In this document: in pieces, positions 7,615 to 16,918 of the stretch
How the letters are laid out: every line of letters begins with the position of its first letter
How positions within the stretch are numbered: position 1 is the first letter of the stretch
Source of the DNA: Desulfosudis oleivorans
Lineage (GTDB): Bacteria > Desulfobacterota > Desulfobacteria > Desulfobacterales > SURF-7
DNA: 64,000 nucleotides
Reading direction: 5' to 3'
NCBI GenBank assembly: GCA_020723305.1
Contig: DYJC01000005.1
Span: 157,724-221,723 of the forward strand
Notes under the pieces: model-generated
Database searches by the model: none
What the model was told of the DNA's origin: nothing
Seen by the model: only the letters and a program-made list of their open reading frames with translations
Position numbers and translations under genes: made by a program

Positions 7615-10299
7615 TCATTTTTCTTTTCGCCATTCAAAATTCTTTACCAGTGTGTCAAAACTCATATTCGTTTTTACTTCTTCATGTGGGATCATAATAT
7701 ATTTCCAAGGTTTACCATTATTCTGGGTGGTGAATTCGGTTGCGTGATTGCAATAGATGAAAGCAGCCCTGCATTTTTCCTGTACATCGGCAGTGTCAAT
7801 ATCTCCTTCCTTTTTTGTTTCAATCAAATAGATTGTGCAGGATGTTTCAGCGACAAAATCAGGATGGTATTGTCTGGAGTTGTGTTTCCAGTAAATGTGG
7901 AACTGATTGATTGCCGGACGCAGCCATTTGAGGACAGCTTTGTCTTGCTCAAGGATAGCTGCAAAATCTTTTTCTGTTTTTGAATCAAATTTATACAGGG
8001 TATGACAGGCTTTTTTAAAACCGGAAAAAACCTTGCTTGGAATTGAGTTGGTCGGTGTGATGGTATCTATAAAATGATGAATGCTGTCTTTTTTATATTT
8101 TGAAAAGTTGTGCTCCTCGATTCGGGTGAAAGGTTTTACAATGGGTGTTTGAAAACCTGGCGCCTCATAATAAAAATGCTCCATCATCTGAGCGTAAATG
8201 TATTGCCCGATTTCTTTTTTATGATACTGAACAACATTTGCCATCTGTTCATCTTCGAGATAGGTTTTAAATTTATCAATAACTTGTCCGGCTAATTTAA
8301 AAAGAAGGTCTGCCTGAACATCATAATCGATTTCAGAAAAATTGATCAGTTCATTAACAATTATATTATCAAGATGATCCGGTGTGATCCGTCCCTTGCC
8401 AATCACAATATCAATGCTGTTTTCCTGTTCCCGAAGTTTTTTGATAAGGATTTCTTCTGAGACAGGCTGAAGGTTTATATTTTTTACATCCAGATCAAAG
8501 TCATGAAACCCGGATTGTATGACTTCACTTTGCTGGATGGTAATCCGGGGGATTTCAATAATATGCGCTACAAAATCATGAACCATTAATTCATAAGTAT
8601 CTTCAACTTCTTTGATCATTTGATCGGCAAAAAGAAGTTTTTGAGGAGAACTGAAAATTTTCTGTTTAATTTTTTCTACAGCGATGTGTTTTATTTCTGA
8701 TTTGGTCAAGTCATTGATGTTAGAGACTGTTGTATTTAACTCAGGAAGAGTTGAGAGAATAGTCTTTTGCAATTCCAGACTGATTTGAGCCTTTTCTTTT
8801 TCTACAGGCTGAGCCAAACTTTCAATCCTTGTTTGTTCATCCTGCATTTTTTGCTCAAGCGATGAAACAGAAGTGAGGACTTCTTTTTGCTGGTTTGCTT
8901 CCTGTGGATCGATTTCGATAATATTTTCTTGCCGGATGATTGAATCCGGCTTGTTGGCTTCGTCAACTATCTCTTGGAAACGGTCATGGGCCACAATAGT
9001 CAATTTATCCACTTTGTCGCTGCCCGTTCTTTTCCCGTATGGCAACCGAAGCCCCCGGCCAATGGTTTGTTCTCTCAGCGTTTGTGAGGCTGCGGAGCGA
9101 AGGGGAATAATCGTGTATAGATTGGTGACATCCCATCCCTCTTTGAGCATATTCACATGAATGACAATTTCAATGGCGTTATCTGGATGTTCAAGTGAAA
9201 GAAGTTGTGCAATGTTTTCTTCTTTTTCACCACCCTTCTGATTTGAATGAATCTCCATTACCTTATCAGCATAATATCCATCAAAAAAGGATTTTGAAAC
9301 AATAAGGTCTTTTATTTTGGCGGCATGCTGGGTATCTTTTGCTACCACCAGCACAAACGGTTTCACATTTTGAGTTTTGGTGTCCCGTGAATAAATATCA
9401 AGGGCGACCTTTGTATCTTCATGAAGGCGGATGCCGTCTTCCAGTTTGATCCTGTCAATGTCTTCTGTTGAATAGTTTTTCGGATCAAAATCTTTCCGTG
9501 TTGCAACCGCAGGTTCTTTGACAAAGCCATCCTTAATTGCTTTTGCCAGCGAATATTCATACACGACATTTTTAAACTTGATCGCGCCGCCGCTTCGTTC
9601 CACTTGCGGGGTCGCAGTCAGTTCCAGTCCCAAAACCGGTTTTAACTCATTAATAACCTGCAAGCCCCGGTCTGCCCGATAATGATGGGACTCATCCATC
9701 AGCAATACCAGATCCTCCAGACTGGACAGATAATTGAAATATGGTTCACCCAGCACTTCGGACATCCGTTTGATGTGGGGTGAGGTGTTGCCTCGTGTTT
9801 CAGCATTGATTTTCGAGATATTGAACAGGCTGATATTGATTCCGGATTTTTGAAACATCAATGTCTGCCGAAAGTCCTTGTAATTATCGCCGGTAATAAT
9901 CCGTGGGCGCTGGTTCACAAACTCGCCGATCCCGTTAAATACATATTTGGGGTGATTGGTTTCAGAAAGGTCTGTGATCAGCTTTTCGTAAATTGTCAGA
10001 TTCGGGGAAAGTACAAAGAAATTTTTAAGTCCTTTTTCAAGATAAAGATAAGAGATAAATGCGCCCATTAGCCTGGTTTTACCAACACCCGTGGCAAGGG
10101 AAAAACAGAGAGACGGAAAATCCCGCTCAAAATCCGTGCATGTGGGGTAACTGGTTTTTACTTTTTCCAGTTCAGCCGGAAGATCGACGCTTTTTTTCAA
10201 CAGCAATTGATCAGCTATCTCCGCAAGTATATTCAAACTTTCAGATTGCGGAGGACGGAGACTCAAACGGTTCTTGAGGGAGGCTGCTATTTTATTCAT
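7615..10299 (-). CDS. Type III-like restriction endonuclease subunit (Res)
   Basis: 894 residues. Superfamily 2 helicase core with Walker A ATGVGKT at 69-75, a DESH box near residue 205 and a C-terminal helicase lobe with an R-rich motif VI (QTIGRGLRLPYG). The C-terminus holds a PD-(D/E)xK nuclease signature: D814, then E827 and K829 in IETK. Res subunits need Mod for DNA recognition, translocate or slide after ATP hydrolysis and cut unmethylated DNA. The start overlaps the Mod stop by TAATG, so Mod and Res are translationally coupled. No frameshift or truncation was seen; the nuclease triad looks intact. Confidence 0.93.
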   Translation of the reverse strand: MNKIAASLKNRLSLRPPQSESLNILAEIADQLLLKKSVDLPAELEKVKTSYPTCTDFERDFPSLCFSLATGVGKTRLMGAFISYLYLEKGLKNFFVLSPNLTIYEKLITDLSETNHPKYVFNGIGEFVNQRPRIITGDNYKDFRQTLMFQKSGINISLFNISKINAETRGNTSPHIKRMSEVLGEPYFNYLSSLEDLVLLMDESHHYRADRGLQVINELKPVLGLELTATPQVERSGGAIKFKNVVYEYSLAKAIKDGFVKEPAVATRKDFDPKNYSTEDIDRIKLEDGIRLHEDTKVALDIYSRDTKTQNVKPFVLVVAKDTQHAAKIKDLIVSKSFFDGYYADKVMEIHSNQKGGEKEENIAQLLSLEHPDNAIEIVIHVNMLKEGWDVTNLYTIIPLRSAASQTLREQTIGRGLRLPYGKRTGSDKVDKLTIVAHDRFQEIVDEANKPDSIIRQENIIEIDPQEANQQKEVLTSVSSLEQKMQDEQTRIESLAQPVEKEKAQISLELQKTILSTLPELNTTVSNINDLTKSEIKHIAVEKIKQKIFSSPQKLLFADQMIKEVEDTYELMVHDFVAHIIEIPRITIQQSEVIQSGFHDFDLDVKNINLQPVSEEILIKKLREQENSIDIVIGKGRITPDHLDNIIVNELINFSEIDYDVQADLLFKLAGQVIDKFKTYLEDEQMANVVQYHKKEIGQYIYAQMMEHFYYEAPGFQTPIVKPFTRIEEHNFSKYKKDSIHHFIDTITPTNSIPSKVFSGFKKACHTLYKFDSKTEKDFAAILEQDKAVLKWLRPAINQFHIYWKHNSRQYHPDFVAETSCTIYLIETKKEGDIDTADVQEKCRAAFIYCNHATEFTTQNNGKPWKYIMIPHEEVKTNMSFDTLVKNFEWRKEK

Positions 10300-11969
10300 T
10301 ATGGATCCTCCTCGTCGAATAAAACCATTTGCTTGTCTGGAACAGAAGCCCTGGTTTTCTTTTGTATCTTTTCTTTGGGGCCAGGAGGCACAAAATCAGG
10401 CGCATTGTCATCAACCGGCATGTTAATGATATTCAAGCTGTAATCGTCCCTGCCGAATTCACACCTTCCCAAAAGCATGTTGGGAATTTTCTTTACATTG
10501 ATATTGAAGTATCTTGTTTCACAGGCTTTAGAAAAAGACTTGCAGCAGATAAGCAGGCTTTCATCCAATTTCATCTCCTCGTGAACCTTATCCAAAAACT
10601 CAATAGTCACAAATTGCGTGGTGGTGAAAATATAATCTTTTTCTGTTGATCTGCCCTGTTTCCAGTAAATTTCAGCATCCGGCTGATACCTGAACCCCTC
10701 ATGCTTTGCCATGGCCGCAGCCAGCATGTCTGCATTATACCGCTCGTCAATAATCCAGTTTCCATATTGGTCTGCTTTCAGCAAACTAGGGGCCAGATAA
10801 TAATATTTGAATCCGCCGCCGCCTTTCCAGTCGACAGCTTTAGAAACCCCGCCCTGGTCTGTCCCGTCAATAACTTTTTTCAAGCGGGGCAGGCAATGTG
10901 TGTGGCAGTGCTCACCCAGTTCAATGCCGATCCAGCGGCGGCCCATTTTGTGGGCAACAGCAGCGGTGGTGCCGGAACCAAGGAAAGAATCAAGAATGAG
11001 GTCGCCGGGCTTTGTCGTTAACTCCAAAATACGAAATGCCAGTTTTTCTGGTTTTGGAGTATCGAACGCCTTCTCACCTTCAAACAAGCCTTTGAGTTCT
11101 GAACTGGCATTTCTTGTACTTCCAGCGAACTCATATGGCCACCACGTTTGGTTCACAACACCTTCTTTGACTTCTGACAAAAATTTTTTTTCCATTGGGA
11201 ATTCGGCATTACCGCTTTTGCCCCACCAGATTCGATTATCTGCGGCAAGTTCTTTCATTTTGTCCGGGGGGCGTCTCCAGCTACTACCCTTGGGAGGGAA
11301 TACCTCTCTTCCAGCTTTGTTTTTGATGGCGTAATAGTCCCTTTCCCGGTACTCTACACGAGTCAAGGGAGTACCAAGCCATGGCCCTCGAGAGTCTTCA
11401 TCTGGGTTCGTGTAATTTGCGAGTTGTTTCGAATTTCTTGCAAGCAGGTTTGGTTGAAACCAGCTTGTCTTTTTATAGGCTAAGATGTGGTTATGAGTTT
11501 CCGCGATCCCTGTGGCGTTATTGCCCGGCGTATCTTTGGACTGCCATACTATGTTTGCAATAAAACTTGAGCGTCCAAATATTTCGTCCATTAGTACCTT
11601 TAGATAATGGCTTTCGTTATCGTCAATTGCGATCCAAATTGAGCCTTCAGCAGACATAATTTTTTTTAGTATTTCCAAACGGTCCCTTATTAGTGACAGC
11701 CATAATGAATGCTCAATTCCATCATCATATTGTTTGAACGCTGAACCGGTATTGTAAGGGGGGTCTATAAAGATACATTTGATTTTCCCCGCAAAATCCT
11801 GTTCCAAAGCTTTCAAAGCCAATAAATTGTCGCCAAAGATGAGCATGTTTTCAGCGGTCTTGTCGCCATATGACTTTTCCGGATCTTCGATGAGAATGCG
11901 GGGTTCCAGAACCGGCTGTTTATCCTTGCCGATCCAGGTCAGTTCCAATTTCTGTTTTGTTCCATTCAT
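10299..11969 (-). CDS. Type III-like DNA methyltransferase subunit (Mod)
   Basis: 556 residues. DPPY at 69-72 precedes the SAM-binding FLGSGTT at 329-335, the beta-class order of type III Mod proteins, which methylate adenine N6 (or cytosine N4). The region between motifs, about 140-310, should hold the target recognition domain. The start reads MNGTKQKLELTWIGK, the usual beginning of this family. However, the same frame stays open 27 codons further upstream to a TAA at 12051-12053 without an ATG or GTG, and the nearest GGAG sits 15 bases before the ATG, which is far for a ribosome site. Coupled to Res by a 1-base overlap. Confidence 0.93.
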   Translation of the reverse strand: MNGTKQKLELTWIGKDKQPVLEPRILIEDPEKSYGDKTAENMLIFGDNLLALKALEQDFAGKIKCIFIDPPYNTGSAFKQYDDGIEHSLWLSLIRDRLEILKKIMSAEGSIWIAIDDNESHYLKVLMDEIFGRSSFIANIVWQSKDTPGNNATGIAETHNHILAYKKTSWFQPNLLARNSKQLANYTNPDEDSRGPWLGTPLTRVEYRERDYYAIKNKAGREVFPPKGSSWRRPPDKMKELAADNRIWWGKSGNAEFPMEKKFLSEVKEGVVNQTWWPYEFAGSTRNASSELKGLFEGEKAFDTPKPEKLAFRILELTTKPGDLILDSFLGSGTTAAVAHKMGRRWIGIELGEHCHTHCLPRLKKVIDGTDQGGVSKAVDWKGGGGFKYYYLAPSLLKADQYGNWIIDERYNADMLAAAMAKHEGFRYQPDAEIYWKQGRSTEKDYIFTTTQFVTIEFLDKVHEEMKLDESLLICCKSFSKACETRYFNINVKKIPNMLLGRCEFGRDDYSLNIINMPVDDNAPDFVPPGPKEKIQKKTRASVPDKQMVLFDEEDP

Positions 11970-12107
11970 TGATTTTTTATACCGCTCCTGATCAAGTTCA
12001 GGGGTAAAAGTTACCTCCGCCCCAAGTTCTTGAATCTTTTTTAAACCTCGTTACTCCCTCTGCATCCGATCTGATCCAGTAACATCCGGCAAAATCCAAA
12101 ACTTTTC

Positions 12108-12136
12108 TTGACATTGTGATACGTTTTTGTTTAAAT
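12108..12136 (+). promoter_or_regulatory. Predicted sigma-70 promoter for a small RNA
   Basis: A consensus -35 TTGACA at 12108-12113, a 17-base spacer and a -10 of TTAAAT at 12131-12136 (4 of 6 consensus bases). It faces right, against the neighbouring leftward genes, and the only thing downstream before a terminator-like hairpin is the 59-base RNA candidate. Confidence 0.6.
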
Positions 12137-12142
12137 AAAATC

Positions 12143-12201
12143 AATCCAGCAATCTGGAGGTGGATGGCGAAAGCCATCGGGCCCGTGAGGGCCTTTTTTT
12201 T
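12143..12201 (+). ncRNA. Predicted small structured RNA of about 59 nt ending in an intrinsic terminator
   Basis: Three perfect hairpins follow each other: CCAG-CAAT-CTGG (12146-12157), GATGGC-GAAA-GCCATC (12163-12178) and GGCCC-GTGA-GGGCC (12180-12193), the last followed by eight T residues (12194-12201). The second and third loops are both GNRA tetraloops. A good promoter lies at the right distance upstream, and the transcript would end 3 bases before the stop codon of the convergent DUF3800 gene. The single-stranded link between hairpins 1 and 2 is GGAGGT-like. The RNA is antisense to the gap between DUF3800 and Mod. It matches no riboswitch family I recognise. Transcription is inferred, not seen. 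Confidence 0.55.
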
Positions 12202-12203
12202 GA

Positions 12204-12977
12204 CTAAATGAATTTCCTGCCAAAAACCCTTTCTCCCTGGCGATCATACTTGTCCTGTAATAATTCGATCACTTTCTTTGAAAAGGATGCAAGCGGCCGC
12301 CCTAGCAATCCCTCTGCATCAAGTATCTCAGCCCGGCTCGGATGGGCGATAATATCCGCCAACTGAAGACCGCTGATGTTGGCTGTCTTTGGTTTTACCT
12401 TAAGCTGCATGCTTGTAAGCGATTTCTGAAACTGTTCTGGCCCGACAAATTCCGTTCCCTGTTTCCAAAGGCGATGAAATGAATCCTTCAGCCGCCGGTC
12501 TTCCTTTCCACCTCGTGATTCCGCCATTACATCACCAGTGACGTTTTCCCTGTTCAGCCAGAAATTGAAACGTTCCAACAGGACAGCCAAACAATAATGG
12601 TAGGGATCATAACGCCATGTAGCATAGGTATCCTTATGCTTCTTTTTATCAAGGCAGACGGTAATAACCGTATATTGCCATTTTTTCAGGCAATCAAGCA
12701 GTTCCGTATCAAAAAGGATTCTGGCTTCCGGATCTGTCAAGCTATGAAAAGGAGGTTTGCCGCTCAACAATTCCTTCCTATGAAGCGTAACCGGATCATC
12801 CGGATGAGCGCTAAAGTGCCTGACTTTCATAGCTTCAAGTTCAGGATTGAGTTCATTCTTCACATAATCCAGACCGATAATCACTCCTGTCAGACTCAAA
12901 AACCGGTGGTTTGGATTATCCGAGTTCCCCATATCCGGATTGCCCACTTCATCAACATACATCCGGAATTTGTCCAT
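12204..12977 (-). CDS. DUF3800 domain protein
   Basis: 257 residues, starting MDKFRMYVDEVGNP. The early acidic YVDE motif, the LTGVII strand and later acidic residues in the LQLADIIAH segment fit DUF3800, a family with an RNase H-like appearance often met near mobile or defence genes. Its activity is not established. It sits between the SNF2 helicase gene (98 bases upstream) and Mod (234 bases downstream), all leftward, so it is probably part of the island transcript. The gap after it holds a predicted rightward small RNA, which ends just at this gene's stop codon. Confidence 0.85.
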   Translation of the reverse strand: MDKFRMYVDEVGNPDMGNSDNPNHRFLSLTGVIIGLDYVKNELNPELEAMKVRHFSAHPDDPVTLHRKELLSGKPPFHSLTDPEARILFDTELLDCLKKWQYTVITVCLDKKKHKDTYATWRYDPYHYCLAVLLERFNFWLNRENVTGDVMAESRGGKEDRRLKDSFHRLWKQGTEFVGPEQFQKSLTSMQLKVKPKTANISGLQLADIIAHPSRAEILDAEGLLGRPLASFSKKVIELLQDKYDRQGERVFGRKFI

Positions 12978-13075
12978 AATCTGTTCTCTCTATAGCTCTT
13001 TCTCTGAACCGGATAATAAACACCGGCAATGCAGAATAAAATAAAAAATACCCTGATTATTTCTATGCAATCGAT

Positions 13076-15979
13076 TTACACCAATTTCCATCGTACCAGA
13101 AACAACCTGTTTTTTTCAATTCTTTGTTTGAGGCAGACTTCTATTTCCTCAATAAGCTTTTCTTTCCGAGAATCCACTTCATCCTGTGCCTGAAACAGGT
13201 TCATGCGAAGGGCATTTCGTTTTTTCTCCATCTCCTTGATTTGGCGCTGGCTCTTCACCTTATCTTCCAGATTCAGAATTTTTTTAGCTTCGGTTTTCCG
13301 AAACTTTATCTCCTTGTCCATTACCTTAAGCTCAATTTCAAGGCTTCCTTTCACATCATCCGCCCACTTGTCCAGTTTCTCCATTTCAATATCAAAAAAT
13401 CCCGAATTACGCTTCTCATTATTCTGTAAAATATCTGCCTGCATCAGGTCGGCAACATGCTGCAACTGGTCTTGAACCGCTTGAACACCACTGGATAAGT
13501 TATGAGAAGATACTGTTGCCGGAAGCGAAAAGAATCTCCGGCACTGCTCAGAATCCAATTCCAAACCATCATCTGAAATACCGCACAGCAAAACATAATC
13601 TTCTGTTTCAAAAGAATGAATTGTCAGGTTTGACACACTGATCCATCCTGATTTGTTGATCAGCGTTTCAAGAATGGAAACCTTTACGTAGGAATCCGTA
13701 TAATTAAAAATCAATTCCTGAGCCGTCAAAAATAGAATCTTGCATTGTTCAATAATTTTTTGAGCCAAGGGATGACCGATCCGGTATATATTTGCATCTT
13801 CAATATTTTTGCCGATCCTGTATGGGCCGGGATATATCTTCTCATTGGGGAAAGGATTTTGAACCAAAGTAAAAGAATGGTCGTCATTATCAAAGCGGGC
13901 ATATGAGGAAAGATAATATCGGGTGATCTGCCAGAGCCAGTTTTCGTATTTTGAGATATAATCCTTGCTTTTCAGCAAATTTACCCGCAGTTTTTCATGG
14001 ACTTCTTCGTCGAAGGATTCAAGCAGTTTCTGGCGGGTGGACTTGAGATGATCGTCAATCTGGTCTTCCAGCTCTTTTTGCAGAGAATTAAAAGCGGTTT
14101 GAATCTCATCGATGGTTCTGCAATTTTGATAAATCTGTACAATCCTTTTTTCAAAATCAACACCGGATTCAATACTGCCCAAGACCTCGTCGCTGACACC
14201 AAAAACACCGGAAAAGAGTTTGAATTTTTCCGATAATAGTTCATAGACACGCTGGTCAGCCGCATTGTTTTTGTTCAGAAAATTAACCACTACCACATCA
14301 TGCTGCTGTCCGTACCGGTGACATCTTCCGATTCTCTGTTCAATCCGCTGGGGATTCCAGGGAAGATCATAATTAACCACAATAGAGCAGAATTGCAGGT
14401 TTATTCCCTCGGCAGCAGCTTCAGTTGCGATCATGATTATCGCTTCATCCCTGAAGTATTCCACAATGGCGGACCTTTTATCAGCGGTTTGAGAGCTGGA
14501 AATCCTGTCTGTATTCTGATTTTTTTTTAACCATTTTTGATAAATCTCCCGGGAAAGCGGGTCACTGTTTGTTCCGTTAAACAACGCAATCTTATTTTTA
14601 AATTCCGTGTTCTCAAGAATGTTGTAAAGGTATTCCTGTGTTCTGCGGGATTCCGTAAAAATAATAGCTTTTTTTTGACCTCCCAGGCGCCCGATTTCTG
14701 CAAAACCCTTTTTGAGAGCGGTTAAAAGAACTTCTCCTTTTGAATTTTTGGTGATGGATTTTGCAAGCTGCTTAAATATGTTCAGGTCATTTATCTCTTT
14801 TTTGATCTGCCCGATATCCTCAGGGGTATATTGCTTTTCCTGTTTTTTAAAAAGAGATGATCCTGCTTCTTCGTCTATTTTTTCTTCATCTTCCATCCAC
14901 TCATCACTTAATTCATCATATATTTCAAAATTCTCTGAAATAACAGCTTCTATATCTTCCTGTTTTTCCTGAAAGGCTTTAATCGTTTCAAGCTTTGTGG
15001 CCAAGGCTTCAAGCGTACCTGCAATCGCAAATGTTGATGAGGCAAGAAGCCGTCGCAGAATAAGGGTCATTAATTTACGCTGACTGGCGGGAAGGGCATA
15101 AAGATTTACCCTTTGTAAATAGGATGAGACCAGATCATAGAGCTGTTGTTCTTCTGTGGATGGAATAAATTCCTGTGTAATAGCCAGACGATTGGTAAAC
15201 TTTATGTATTCCAGTACCTGACGTCGGAGTGTTCTTTTACAGACGGGTTTCAGGCGGTTTTTTAAGTCATCAAAACTGTCATCCCCTGTCAGACGTGAAA
15301 ACTGGTTTTTATAACTTTGCAGGTCACCGAAAGTATATTCATCGATAATACTGACAAGGCCATACAATTCAAGAAGTGAGTTCTGTAAAGGGGTTGCTGA
15401 AAGAAGAATTTTCGGGGCATGAGAAACGGCTCTTTTTATGGCATTTGCAATTTTATTGGCCGGTTTATACACATTGCGCAACCGATGGGCTTCATCAATT
15501 ACTACCAGATCCCACTTAATCTTTGTTATATAAGGTTCTTTGGCTCGAGCAAAATGATAGGAGCAAATAACAATCCGTTCCTGTTCAAAAGGATTTAGAA
15601 TCCCACTTTTAATTTTATGATTAAAGGAAGGGGTTTCAAGAATAAGAGACGGAAGAAAAAATTTGTCCAGGAGTTCCTGATTCCATTGCTTCCGAAGGTT
15701 TGCAGGCACGATGATAAGAATTTTCTTTTTTCTTTCCGCCCATTTCTGGGAAATAACAATACCGGCCTCAATGGTTTTTCCAAGCCCCACTTCATCGGCA
15801 AGGATCGCCCCTTTTGAAAGAGGAGATTTAAATGCAAACAAAGCAGCTTCAACCTGATGGGGATTTAAATCAACCTGGGCATCAAGCAGGGATGACGCAA
15901 GTTTTTGAAGATTATTTGAAGAATTCCGTTTGGTCAGCTCATAAGCAAAATATTTTGCATGGTAAGGTGTTAGCTGCAT
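13076..15979 (-). CDS. SNF2/HepA-like DNA translocase
   Basis: 967 residues. Walker A DEVGLGKT at 62-69, DEAH box at 162-165 and motif VI QRIGRCHRYGQ near residue 555 define a Swi2/Snf2 ATPase of the RapA/HepA group. The C-terminal third (about 620-967) has no domain I recognise and contains long charged coiled coils near 850-950. Similar proteins are common beside type III-like Mod-Res pairs in defence islands; whether it helps restriction or acts alone is unknown. A sigma-70 promoter lies upstream at 16050-16078. First gene of the leftward SNF2-DUF3800-Mod-Res run. Confidence 0.9.
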   Translation of the reverse strand: MQLTPYHAKYFAYELTKRNSSNNLQKLASSLLDAQVDLNPHQVEAALFAFKSPLSKGAILADEVGLGKTIEAGIVISQKWAERKKKILIIVPANLRKQWNQELLDKFFLPSLILETPSFNHKIKSGILNPFEQERIVICSYHFARAKEPYITKIKWDLVVIDEAHRLRNVYKPANKIANAIKRAVSHAPKILLSATPLQNSLLELYGLVSIIDEYTFGDLQSYKNQFSRLTGDDSFDDLKNRLKPVCKRTLRRQVLEYIKFTNRLAITQEFIPSTEEQQLYDLVSSYLQRVNLYALPASQRKLMTLILRRLLASSTFAIAGTLEALATKLETIKAFQEKQEDIEAVISENFEIYDELSDEWMEDEEKIDEEAGSSLFKKQEKQYTPEDIGQIKKEINDLNIFKQLAKSITKNSKGEVLLTALKKGFAEIGRLGGQKKAIIFTESRRTQEYLYNILENTEFKNKIALFNGTNSDPLSREIYQKWLKKNQNTDRISSSQTADKRSAIVEYFRDEAIIMIATEAAAEGINLQFCSIVVNYDLPWNPQRIEQRIGRCHRYGQQHDVVVVNFLNKNNAADQRVYELLSEKFKLFSGVFGVSDEVLGSIESGVDFEKRIVQIYQNCRTIDEIQTAFNSLQKELEDQIDDHLKSTRQKLLESFDEEVHEKLRVNLLKSKDYISKYENWLWQITRYYLSSYARFDNDDHSFTLVQNPFPNEKIYPGPYRIGKNIEDANIYRIGHPLAQKIIEQCKILFLTAQELIFNYTDSYVKVSILETLINKSGWISVSNLTIHSFETEDYVLLCGISDDGLELDSEQCRRFFSLPATVSSHNLSSGVQAVQDQLQHVADLMQADILQNNEKRNSGFFDIEMEKLDKWADDVKGSLEIELKVMDKEIKFRKTEAKKILNLEDKVKSQRQIKEMEKKRNALRMNLFQAQDEVDSRKEKLIEEIEVCLKQRIEKNRLFLVRWKLV

Positions 15980-16049
15980 ATTTCTGGTAGATTATAATTC
16001 ACTCTCTTCATTATTTTGATTGTATAAACCCTTGCTTTTTTTGGAGATG

Positions 16050-16078
16050 AACATATAGGAAAGGCGCTTGTGTGTCAA
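16050..16078 (-). promoter_or_regulatory. Predicted sigma-70 promoter of the defence-like island
   Basis: On the minus strand: -35 TTGACA (16073-16078), 17-base spacer, -10 TATGTT (16050-16055). Initiation near 16043 would give a leader of about 65 bases before the SNF2 gene. Confidence 0.55.
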
Positions 16079-16205
16079 CAATAGTGTTTGCGCAACATGT
16101 GGGGTGATGTGAAAAAATCCTGAAAAAAACAAAGATCCTTTCCTGAGCTATCATACGAACGGGTATAAGAGATCGGATTGAAATTTTAATGACTGAATAT
16201 AAATC

Positions 16206-16706
16206 TTATGGAGCAGTTTGATTCGATTGATTGAATCCCAATGGATGGGGTCGTTTCATCACTTCTTTAAATGAGAGCAGCTCTTTCTCCTGCGGAAATC
16301 TGGCGATTGTCTCATCCAGGACCTTCATGGATTCTTTCTTAAAGCCCAGCAATGACAAGGCTTCTGCATATCCTTTTGCAAAATCCACATTTTCAGGCAA
16401 AGAATCATGTTTTTTCTGGTAGAGCAGCAATGCCACCTCATAACACTTTCTGGCAAGTTCTTCCTTTTGCATTTGTTTATAAACCATCCCCTTGCTCAGC
16501 CATGCGGGTGCAAAATCCGGATCCTTCTTTGTGGCCTCCTGCAAAAGCGCCAGGGCTTCATCATACTGCCTCTCAAATGATGCCATGTTTGCCTTCAGCC
16601 ACAATGTTTTTACAGAGCCGGTTTCCGCATGTGAGCATGAAAAAAGAAAAATCATGACCAGCAGAAACAAACCCTTTTTTTGATTCTTTTCAAACCCTGT
16701 CCACAT
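16206..16706 (-). CDS. TPR-containing lipoprotein
   Basis: 166 residues. A hydrophobic signal ends in LFSC (Cys near residue 24), a plausible lipobox with Ser before the Cys, so the mature protein should be lipid-anchored. Two to three tetratricopeptide repeats follow (motifs around YDEALALLQEATKKDPDFAPAW and the next helix pair up to residue 150). TPR lipoproteins act as adaptors for envelope complexes; the partner is not indicated by context. Single leftward gene; 212 bases separate it from the divergent asd gene. Confidence 0.8.
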   Translation of the reverse strand: MWTGFEKNQKKGLFLLVMIFLFSCSHAETGSVKTLWLKANMASFERQYDEALALLQEATKKDPDFAPAWLSKGMVYKQMQKEELARKCYEVALLLYQKKHDSLPENVDFAKGYAEALSLLGFKKESMKVLDETIARFPQEKELLSFKEVMKRPHPLGFNQSNQTAP

Positions 16707-16825
16707 GATATATAAAAAACCTGTCTGTTGGGGAAAATGGTTTTCATCTCTTTTTATATCAAGTTTATATCCAACCGTCCTGAGTGTGTCAACTCAGCAC
16801 TACATGAAATGAAAAACTTTTCCAA

Positions 16826-16855
16826 TTGACATAAAACATTCAATTTGCTTATACT
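16826..16855 (+). promoter_or_regulatory. Predicted sigma-70 promoter of asd
   Basis: TTGACA at 16826-16831, 18-base spacer and TATACT at 16850-16855 (5 of 6 consensus bases). It would give a leader of about 57 bases before the asd start codon. An AT-rich stretch surrounds it. Confidence 0.65.
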
Positions 16856-16918
16856 TCTGAAAAATAAAAAATAGGGCTCCCACCTTAAAAAAATTTAAAA
16901 AACAGGAAAGGATGAATC

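Noticed and set aside
12143..12201. Fluoride or other known riboswitch
   Set aside because: It ends in a terminator directly against a convergent gene and has no downstream gene to control; the conserved core of the fluoride motif is not matched.
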